DNA of 64,000 nucleotides, from positions 61,685 to 125,684 of the forward strand of contig CAMVJQ010000001.1 of NCBI GenBank assembly GCA_947167845.1, read 5' to 3'. The position numbers and the translations under genes are program-made. Positions 49,794-56,042 of the stretch are shown here, in pieces (positions within the stretch are counted from its first letter, which is position 1; each line of letters starts with the position of its first letter). The stretch comes from an uncultured Prevotella sp. GTDB taxonomy: Bacteria > Bacteroidota > Bacteroidia > Bacteroidales > Bacteroidaceae. The notes under the pieces are model-generated. The model was not told the DNA's origin. It did no database searches and saw only the letters and a program-made list of their open reading frames with translations.

Positions 49794-49837
49794 CTCTATC
49801 TACCTTCTATCTACCCTCTATCTACCCTCTATCCTTC
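49794..49837. repeat. 11-bp tandem repeat (CTCTATCTACC) x3-4, left arm
   Basis: CTCTATCTACC TTCTATCTACC CTCTATCTACC CTCTATCCTTC. Confidence 0.9.
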
Positions 49838-49860
49838 CTGGAGAGGTCTTCTGAATTTTC

Positions 49861-49926
49861 CTATAGCCGCAAGTATTTTTGCCTATAGGCACAAGAACTT
49901 TTACCTATAGGCGCAAGAATATTTAG
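49861..49926. repeat. 22-bp tandem repeat x3 (CTATAGGCRCAAGAAnTTTTnC)
   Basis: Units 49861-49882, 49883-49904, 49905-49926. Confidence 0.93.
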
Positions 49927-50064
49927 AGGGCTTAAGCCATTCGTTTACTGGCTATTAACTCCATTCTTAAGCCATCCTTTCCCAAAGAGAAGCCTGATTG
50001 CAAACGACAGAAGCGGCCTCTTAGGCGGAGACGCCCTCCTCATTGAAAGAAAATCGACTTCCAT

Positions 50065-50095
50065 CATAGAGGGTACATAGAGGGTACATAGAGGG
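50065..50095. repeat. 11-bp tandem repeat (CATAGAGGGTA) x2.8, right arm, inverted relative to 49794
   Basis: Left array read on - strand is (GATAGAGGGTA)n; one base different. Confidence 0.9.
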
Positions 50096-50141
50096 ATAAA
50101 GCGCCTATCCACCTATAGCCAATCCACTAATTCACAGACGG

Positions 50142-50310
50142 TTGCGCATAATCATAGAGGGGATAGATACTTTCGAGATGTTTTCCAATTCCCAAGAAGG
50201 AGATAGCCGCTGGCCTTGGCAGTTCAGGATCCTGCATCTGGTCCATGCGCTGGCTGGCCACGCTGGCCATCCACTGCTTGAAGGGTTCGGCCTTGGGCGA
50301 CGGAATGGAC
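50142..50310 (-). pseudogene. Fragment resembling the BRO-N / DinD-like antirepressor family
   Basis: Minus-strand AEPFKQWMASVASQRMDQMQDPEL, with no intact start or C-terminal domain. Confidence 0.35.
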
Positions 50311-50467
50311 TTTTACTTGCAAGTTTCAAATGTCCGTAGAGAGCGTAGACCCGGGTGTTTGGTAGGTCGGTCATCGCAGCCAGCACCTGCTGATCGGCAT
50401 CAGAGGCAGTGGGGATGCGTAATTTTGCAGACAATCCATACTTTCTCACCCGAAATCCTGCAAAAAA

Positions 50468-50499
50468 TTTGTATTGTAACAAAAATTTCCGTATCTTTG
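50468..50499 (+). promoter_or_regulatory. TTTG-N20-TATCTTTG promoter
   Basis: TTTG 50468-50471, TATCTTTG 50492-50499; precedes the OMP gene. Confidence 0.75.
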
Positions 50500-50586
50500 C
50501 ATCGTCAATCAGGCAAAACAAATTCAGAGAGACTGAAAGAGAATAATAAAACTAAACCCCAAGTCCCGGAAGGGCAAACAAAGAAA

Positions 50587-51123
50587 ATGAAGAAATTGTT
50601 GTTAACTTTTTGCGTAGCCCTGCTCAGTCTGGGTGCACAGGCTCAGGAGAGAGGTGATTTCGCAGTTGGTGTGCGTGGCGGCATCGATATTGCCAGGTTT
50701 GACTTCGGTAAATGGAGCGATACATCTACCCGATTCGGTATTGGCGCATTCGGACAGTACAATTTCTCGAAGCACTTCCGCCTCGACCTGGAGGGTATCT
50801 ATCATCCCAAGAAAAACCATGTATCCGACTTCCAGTTGGGCCTCGACGTTCAGTACCTGATCAACCTCAGTGATAATTTCAAGATATATCCGCAGATCGG
50901 TTATGGATTAGCCTTTGTGAAGGAGGATACGTATACAGAAACAAACGGCCAAAGTTCTATCAAAGTTGAGGGTGGTAATAAAACCGATGGGGGATTCCAG
51001 ATTGGTGCAGGACTGCAATACAACCTCGGTGAGAACTGGTTCATTGGCGCAGACTACAGATTCCAGCCGGCTATCTTAGGTCGTGTCCACGTGATTCTGG
51101 CCAATGTGGGTTACAGGTTCTAA
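50587..51123 (+). CDS. Outer-membrane beta-barrel protein (OmpX/PorT-like)
   Basis: MKKLLLTFCVALLSLGAQAQERGDFAVGVRGGIDIARFDFG...IGADYRFQPAILGRVHVILANVGYRF. Confidence 0.88.
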   Translation: MKKLLLTFCVALLSLGAQAQERGDFAVGVRGGIDIARFDFGKWSDTSTRFGIGAFGQYNFSKHFRLDLEGIYHPKKNHVSDFQLGLDVQYLINLSDNFKIYPQIGYGLAFVKEDTYTETNGQSSIKVEGGNKTDGGFQIGAGLQYNLGENWFIGADYRFQPAILGRVHVILANVGYRF

Positions 51124-51142
51124 TCCAAGGGGCGTCCTATAG

Positions 51143-51184
51143 CAATCAGAGGGAGTCGCGAGAAGTCGTGGCTCCCTCTGATTG
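51143..51184. terminator. Perfect 13-bp inverted repeat between convergent genes (probable bidirectional terminator)
   Basis: CAATCAGAGGGAG (51143-51155) and CTCCCTCTGATTG (51172-51184). Confidence 0.7.
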
Positions 51185-51195
51185 TACACTTCTCG

Positions 51196-51906
51196 TTAGT
51201 CTTCCTTTACGATGGGATAGAGTTCGATGAACTCGCCCTGATGCGTCTGACCGTCGTTGATGAGTTCGGCAAACTTCTGTCCGACGGTGTCGATGTCGTG
51301 GAAGCCGGGCAGTGCCATGTTGCCGTTGAGGTCGGTGGTGGTGGGGCCAGGGTGAACGGAGAATATCTCCACTGGCGTATTGCCCTGCTGGAACTCGACT
51401 GCCATCACGCCCATCATCGCATTCTGCGCCGCTTTGCTGGTGACGTAGGCCAGCGGGTGCCAGTAGGGACTGATCTCCGAGGGCACGGTGATGTTGGCGA
51501 TGCGCCCACTGTTTTTAGCTATCAGTGGAATCAGGGCCTTGGTGAGCGCGAAGGTACCGATGAAGTTCACATCGAGCGTCTCGCGGATGACATTGATCTC
51601 AGTATGCTCACTGTCCACGCTCATGTCGCCAGAGATGCCAGCGTTATTGACGAGCAGCGACAGATCTGGATACTTCTCATTGATCTCCAGAACGGCCTTC
51701 TCGATGTTGGCCAGATCTTTCAGTTCGATATTCACCCAACCTAACACCTCGATGCCCCGAGACTTCAATTCCTCAATGGCTTTTGAAGCACGTTGCTCAT
51801 CGCGTGCACCGATAATCACCTGCCAACCACTGAGTCCCAAATGCTTGGCTATCCCAAATCCGATGCCTTTATTGGCACCAGTTACAAAAACAATCTTTTT
51901 TCTCAT
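51196..51906 (-). CDS. SDR family oxidoreductase
   Basis: KIVFVTGANKGIGFGIAKHLG; LVNNAGISGDMS; YVTSKAAQNAMMG. Confidence 0.93.
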   Translation of the reverse strand: MRKKIVFVTGANKGIGFGIAKHLGLSGWQVIIGARDEQRASKAIEELKSRGIEVLGWVNIELKDLANIEKAVLEINEKYPDLSLLVNNAGISGDMSVDSEHTEINVIRETLDVNFIGTFALTKALIPLIAKNSGRIANITVPSEISPYWHPLAYVTSKAAQNAMMGVMAVEFQQGNTPVEIFSVHPGPTTTDLNGNMALPGFHDIDTVGQKFAELINDGQTHQGEFIELYPIVKED

Positions 51907-51981
51907 TTCTTTCTTGTTTAACGTTTTGCGGGCGCAAAGGTACACTATTCTTTGGAATTACATGAATAATATCCAAGATAT

Positions 51982-52380
51982 TTATAGATGCACCTCTTTG
52001 TCCACAATTTCGCCATTCTGAATCTTGAAGGAGTTCAGGTGGATGCCTTCGTGGAGCGAGAGGATGGCATAGCGGATGGTGGGATCGAGGGCCAGTCGCA
52101 GATCTTCCTGCGAGGGGCGTGAGGGCGAGGCGGGATGACTGTGCCAGTTGGCAAGGATCTTCAGCCCGTGACTGCGGGCATATCGGAGGGCGGCGAACTG
52201 GTCCTTCGGGGCGAAGGAGAAGTGCTCGCTGGAGTGGTCGATGTTCTCCATCCAGTAGTTCTCGGTTACGACATCGCCCCCGTCGGCGCTGATGCCCAGC
52301 AGGTAGCCGCACGTCTCGTCGGGTGCGTCCTGCCGGGCCTGGGCGATCAATTCATCAATAATGTTCTGTGGTATAATCAT
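51982..52380 (-). CDS. JAB/JAMM (M67-like) metallopeptidase
   Basis: DETCGYLLGISADGGDVVTENYWMENI; NWHSHPASPSRPSQEDLRLAL (HSHP...SxxD zinc motif). Confidence 0.92.
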   Translation of the reverse strand: MIIPQNIIDELIAQARQDAPDETCGYLLGISADGGDVVTENYWMENIDHSSEHFSFAPKDQFAALRYARSHGLKILANWHSHPASPSRPSQEDLRLALDPTIRYAILSLHEGIHLNSFKIQNGEIVDKEVHL

Positions 52381-52381
52381 C

Positions 52382-52409
52382 TTCAATGTTCAATGCTCAA
52401 TGTTCAATG
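52382..52409. repeat. Heptanucleotide tandem repeat (TTCAATG) x4
   Basis: TTCAATG TTCAATG CTCAATG TTCAATG at the thiF-like/JAB junction. Confidence 0.95.
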
Positions 52410-53213
52410 TTTTTTGAGGTCGCAGGCGGCCTGCTCATAGTCTATCAGATGGTCGATGGTAGGATGCGAGCCGCAGATGGCGCATGAGTCGCGATGACGG
52501 ACGGGCACCGTGCGGAACAGCATGGCCTTGGCATCGAAGGTGAGGAGGCGGTTCGTCAGCAGTTCGCCAATGCCCGTAAAGTACTTCAGCGTCTCGGCAG
52601 CCTGGATGGTGCCCAGCATGCCAGCGATGGCACCCAGCACACCTGCCTGCGAGCAAGTGGGCACGGCTCCGACGGGAGGCGGCTCCTTGAACATGCAGCG
52701 GTAGCAGGCGGTGCCGGGCAGATGGGTGAACGTCTGTCCGTTGAAGCGCAGGATGCCGCCGTGAGAGAACGGCTTGCCAGCCATCACGCAGGCATCGTTG
52801 ATGAGGAACTTCACGGGGAAGTTGTCCGTCCCGTCGACGATGAAGTCGTATTCTTTGATGATATCAAGGGCGTTCGACGAGTCGAGAAACTCGTAGTAGG
52901 CATCCACCTTCACATCGGGGTTGATGGCCTCGATCTTCTCCTTGGCACTCTCCACCTTTGGCCTGCCTACATCCTTCGTGAAATGAATCACCTGACGCTG
53001 CAGGTTGCTCAGGTCGACCACATCGGCATCGATGATTCCAATGCGCCCGATGCCTGCGGCTGCAAGATAGAGCGACACGGGAGCACCCAGTCCGCCAGCC
53101 CCCACGACGAGTACGCGGGCCTGCATGATCTTCTCCTGGCCCTCCACGCCTACATCTTTTAATAATATGTGGCGCGAATAGCGCTGTATCTGTTCTTCTG
53201 TAAAGTCTATCAT
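52404..53213 (-). CDS. ThiF/MoeB/HesA family E1-like adenylyltransferase
   Basis: RVLVVGAGGLGAPVSLYLAAAGIGRIGIIDADVVDLSNLQRQ; CYRCMF...PTCSQAGVLGAIAGMLGTIQAAETLKY; CAICG. Confidence 0.95.
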   Translation of the reverse strand: MIDFTEEQIQRYSRHILLKDVGVEGQEKIMQARVLVVGAGGLGAPVSLYLAAAGIGRIGIIDADVVDLSNLQRQVIHFTKDVGRPKVESAKEKIEAINPDVKVDAYYEFLDSSNALDIIKEYDFIVDGTDNFPVKFLINDACVMAGKPFSHGGILRFNGQTFTHLPGTACYRCMFKEPPPVGAVPTCSQAGVLGAIAGMLGTIQAAETLKYFTGIGELLTNRLLTFDAKAMLFRTVPVRHRDSCAICGSHPTIDHLIDYEQAACDLKKH

Positions 53214-53237
53214 AATCGTATTGCGGTAGCAAATTCT

Positions 53238-53459
53238 TCACTCTTCACTTAACTGTCCGCCTCCCATGAAATACAGGAAATCGACCTTGTCGCCTTCCTT
53301 CAGTGCGATACGCTCCCAGTCATCGCGCTCGGCGAACTCCTCGTTCACCTGCACGCTGACCATCTCTGGATTCTCCACCAGCAACTGCTTGATCAGTTCA
53401 CTCACGCTGAGCGGCAGGCTTACCTCCTGCGCGTCTCCATTTACATAAATCTTTGCCAT
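53238..53459 (-). CDS. ThiS/MoaD-like sulfur carrier protein with C-terminal tail after GGG
   Basis: MAKIYVNGDAQEVSLPLSVSELIKQLLVENPEMVSVQVNEEFAERDDWERIALKEGDKVDFLYFMGGGQLSEE. Confidence 0.9.
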   Translation of the reverse strand: MAKIYVNGDAQEVSLPLSVSELIKQLLVENPEMVSVQVNEEFAERDDWERIALKEGDKVDFLYFMGGGQLSEE

Positions 53460-53484
53460 AATTATTTGAGTTTGAATCACGCTG

Positions 53485-53515
53485 CAAAGGTACGCTGATT
53501 TCCCCACTGTCACAA
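53485..53515 (-). promoter_or_regulatory. TTG-N20-TACCTTTG promoter of the sulfur-carrier operon
   Basis: -7 53492-53485, TTG 53515-53513. Confidence 0.75.
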
Positions 53516-53559
53516 TCCCAAGGGGATGGTAAATCGCATACCACATCATGGGTATGCGA
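53515..53559. promoter_or_regulatory. Putative operator in divergent sulfur-island promoter: ATCCC-N8-GGTAA plus extended palindrome TCGCATACC-N8-GGTATGCGA
   Basis: Copy 1 53515-53532; copy 2 palindrome 53534-53559 (9-bp perfect arms). Confidence 0.75.
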
Positions 53560-53577
53560 AATGCCGCAAATAAGGGA

Positions 53578-53608
53578 TTGCCCACATCGCAGAAACCGGC
53601 TAACTTTG
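53578..53608 (+). promoter_or_regulatory. TTG-N20-TAACTTTG promoter of the encapsulin operon
   Basis: TTG 53578-53580, TAACTTTG 53601-53608. Confidence 0.75.
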
Positions 53609-53634
53609 CACCCAGAAACTCAAACTCGTTTTTT

Positions 53635-54114
53635 ATGGCAGACAACAAGAAACTAAGCATCATCGCCTTCAGCGGCGATTTCGACAAACTGACGGCCGTA
53701 TTTACATTAGGTACAGGCGCGGCGGCCGTAGGCTACGAGGTGAACATCTTCTTCACCTTCTGGGGCCTCGACGCCATCAAGCAGAAGCAGGGACGCGCCT
53801 TCATCGGCAGCAACTGGCTGACGAAGACCTTCGGCTTCATGATGGGCGGACTCTCGGCAACGCCTACCTCGCGCTTCAACTTCCTCGGGGCTGGCCCCAG
53901 GATATTCCGCCATCTGATGCGTAAGAACAATGTGGCGACGCTGGAGGAACTGGTGGAGGCCGCCAAGGCGCTCGGCATCAACCTCTACGCCTGCGAGATG
54001 GCCATGCACGTGCTCGGCCTGAAGAAGGAGGACTTCATCCCCGAGGTGAAGGATGTGCTCGGCGTGGCGTCGTTTCTGCAACTCAGCGAGGGCGGACAAA
54101 CGCTGTTTATTTAA
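53635..54114 (+). CDS. DsrE/DsrF-like family protein
   Basis: MADNKKLSIIAFSGDFDKLTAVFTLGTGAAAVGYEVNIFFTFWGLDAI...INLYACEMAMHVLGLKKEDFIP. Confidence 0.88.
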   Translation: MADNKKLSIIAFSGDFDKLTAVFTLGTGAAAVGYEVNIFFTFWGLDAIKQKQGRAFIGSNWLTKTFGFMMGGLSATPTSRFNFLGAGPRIFRHLMRKNNVATLEELVEAAKALGINLYACEMAMHVLGLKKEDFIPEVKDVLGVASFLQLSEGGQTLFI

Positions 54115-54147
54115 AGGTAAGAAGGTAAAAAATAAAAAGGTAAGGAT

Positions 54148-54372
54148 ATGGCAACAAAGACATTAGACATCACGAAGGAGCACTGCCCGATGACCTTCGT
54201 CAAGACGAAGATTGAACTCTCGAAACTACAGCCGGGCGACATCCTCGAAGTGCTGCTCACAGAGGGCGAACCGCTCGACAATGTGCCACGCAACGCCAAA
54301 GAGCAGGGATACAATGTGCTCTCTGTGGAGCATGTGGAGGGAACGACGCACAGAGTAACGATCAAAAGGTAA
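54148..54372 (+). CDS. TusA-family sulfurtransferase-like protein
   Basis: KTLDITKEHCPMTFVKTKIELSKLQPGDILEVLLTEGEPLDNVPRNAKEQGYNVLSVE. Confidence 0.9.
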   Translation: MATKTLDITKEHCPMTFVKTKIELSKLQPGDILEVLLTEGEPLDNVPRNAKEQGYNVLSVEHVEGTTHRVTIKR

Positions 54373-54429
54373 AAGGGTAAGAAAAGTAATAAGAAAAAGA
54401 AGTATAACATCAAAAAAACTCAAACAATT

Positions 54430-55869
54430 ATGGCAGATTCAAATTTACAGCGCAGTGTGACCACTGCAACAGCCAGAAGACTGGCTACCACCACGAAGAC
54501 AGCCCCGCAGATGGGCTCCATCACCCCACGTCTATTGCTGAAACTCCTGCCCTGGGTGCAGGTGAGCGGCGGCACCTTCCGCGTCAACCGCACGAAGGTG
54601 GAACTCCGCAAGAACGACCGCCTGCCCATCCAGTACGTGAATGGTGTACCTTCTTTCACAGCGAAGGACCTCAAAGCCATTCCGCTCTTCTCAGAGTTCG
54701 ACGACGAAATCCTGCACCGCCTGGTGAGTTCGTTCGAGGCAAAGGAAGTGGATGTGGATAAACTTTTTGTGGAGGAAGGCAAGGACAAGCAGCGCTTTTT
54801 CATCGTGGCAAGCGGCCAGGCAGAAGTGATCAGCAAGGGGCCTCATGGCGAGGACCTGCGGATAGCCCTCCTGGGTGACGGTGAGTACTTCGGTGAGGCC
54901 GATCTGCTTGATGAACAGGAATCGACGGTCTCGGTACGCGCCATAACGCCTACAGTATTCCTCGGCCTGAAACTGAAGGAACTCATCAAGTTCATCAAGG
55001 AGGTGCCCGACTTCCGCGAGACATTCAACAAGGCCGTTGACAAGCAACTGCGCCTGAAGGCATCAGTGAACGACAACGGCGAGAAGCACATCGACCTCGT
55101 CTCCGGCCACGAGGAAGACAACATCATCCCCGAGACCTACATCGACTATGAGGAGAATCCCACCGAGTACTCGCTCAACACGCTGCAGACCGTCGTCCGC
55201 GTGCACACCCGTGTCAGCGACCTCTATAACAATCCCTACAACCAGTTGGAGGAGCAGTTGCGCCTCTCCATCGAGAGCATCAAGGAGCGCCAGGAGTGGG
55301 AACTCATCAACAACAAGAAGTTCGGCCTGCTCGCTGCTGCCAACCCAGCCTACCGCATCACCACCCGCTACGGCGCCCCGACACCCGATGACCTCGACGA
55401 ACTGCTGTCGCTCGTGTGGAAGGAGCCGGCCTTCTTCATCGCCCATCCAAGAGCCATCGCCGCCTTCGAGCGCGAATGCACATGGCGCGGTGTGCCCCCT
55501 GTGACCACCGACCTCTTCGGCACGAAGGTCATCCTGTGGCGCGGCGTACCCCTGATTCCGTCCGACAAGGTGGAGGTAGAGGGTCAGTATCTGACGGGCC
55601 GTGGCGTGGGTACGACGAAGATTATCCTCGTGCGCGTAGGCGAGAAGAGCCAGGGCGTCGTCGGCCTGCACCAGAGCGGCATCCCCGGCGAGATAGCCCC
55701 CAGTCTGAGCGCCCGCCTGATGGGACTCGACAAGTTTGGCGTCGCCTCGTATCTGCTTACGAAATACTTCTCACTGGCAGCCCTTACCGACGATGCCATC
55801 GCCGTGCTCGAGAACGTCGAAGTGGGCTACTATCACGACTACCAGCACCGGAATAAGGTGGAGAAGTAG
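54430..55869 (+). CDS. Family 2B-type encapsulin nanocompartment shell protein (SrpI-like HK97 fold with cNMP-binding domain)
   Basis: cNMP domain LKAIPLFSEFDDEILHRLVSSFEAKEVDVDKLFVEEGKDKQRFFIVASGQAEVISKG..GDGEYFGEADLLDEQ; shell part YSLNTLQTVVRVHTRVSDLYNNPYNQLEEQLRLSIESIKERQEWELINNKKFGLLAAANP...GVVGLHQSGIPGEIAPSLSARLMGLDKFGVASYLLTKYFSLAALTDDAIAVLENVEVGYYHDY. Confidence 0.9.
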   Translation: MADSNLQRSVTTATARRLATTTKTAPQMGSITPRLLLKLLPWVQVSGGTFRVNRTKVELRKNDRLPIQYVNGVPSFTAKDLKAIPLFSEFDDEILHRLVSSFEAKEVDVDKLFVEEGKDKQRFFIVASGQAEVISKGPHGEDLRIALLGDGEYFGEADLLDEQESTVSVRAITPTVFLGLKLKELIKFIKEVPDFRETFNKAVDKQLRLKASVNDNGEKHIDLVSGHEEDNIIPETYIDYEENPTEYSLNTLQTVVRVHTRVSDLYNNPYNQLEEQLRLSIESIKERQEWELINNKKFGLLAAANPAYRITTRYGAPTPDDLDELLSLVWKEPAFFIAHPRAIAAFERECTWRGVPPVTTDLFGTKVILWRGVPLIPSDKVEVEGQYLTGRGVGTTKIILVRVGEKSQGVVGLHQSGIPGEIAPSLSARLMGLDKFGVASYLLTKYFSLAALTDDAIAVLENVEVGYYHDYQHRNKVEK

Positions 55870-55916
55870 AAAAGAAATTAGAACAATTGAGTAACTGAAC
55901 AAAATTAATTTATGAT

Positions 55917-55987
55917 AATTCGCGTTCAATTCGTGATAATTATATGTTTTTATATAAACACGAATTGCCATTAATTGAACACGAATT
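55917..55987. repeat. Nested inverted repeats in the encapsulin-cargo intergenic gap
   Basis: CAATTCGTG (55927-55935)/CACGAATTG (55959-55967) perfect; AATTCGCGTTCAATT (55917-55931)/AATTGAACACGAATT (55973-55987) 14/15. Confidence 0.8.
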
Positions 55988-56042
55988 TCTCATTAATATT
56001 TATATAAGATAGTATTGTGCATCTACTTAGAATAATTTCTTT

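Noticed and set aside
49613-50130. Complete prophage or IS element in the large intergenic gap
   Set aside because: Only an antirepressor-like fragment and tandem repeats are visible; no transposase, integrase or structural gene.
51935-51985. Possible dyad upstream of the SDR gene
   Set aside because: The -7 box is present but no ATACC/GGTAT half-sites occur at the expected distance.
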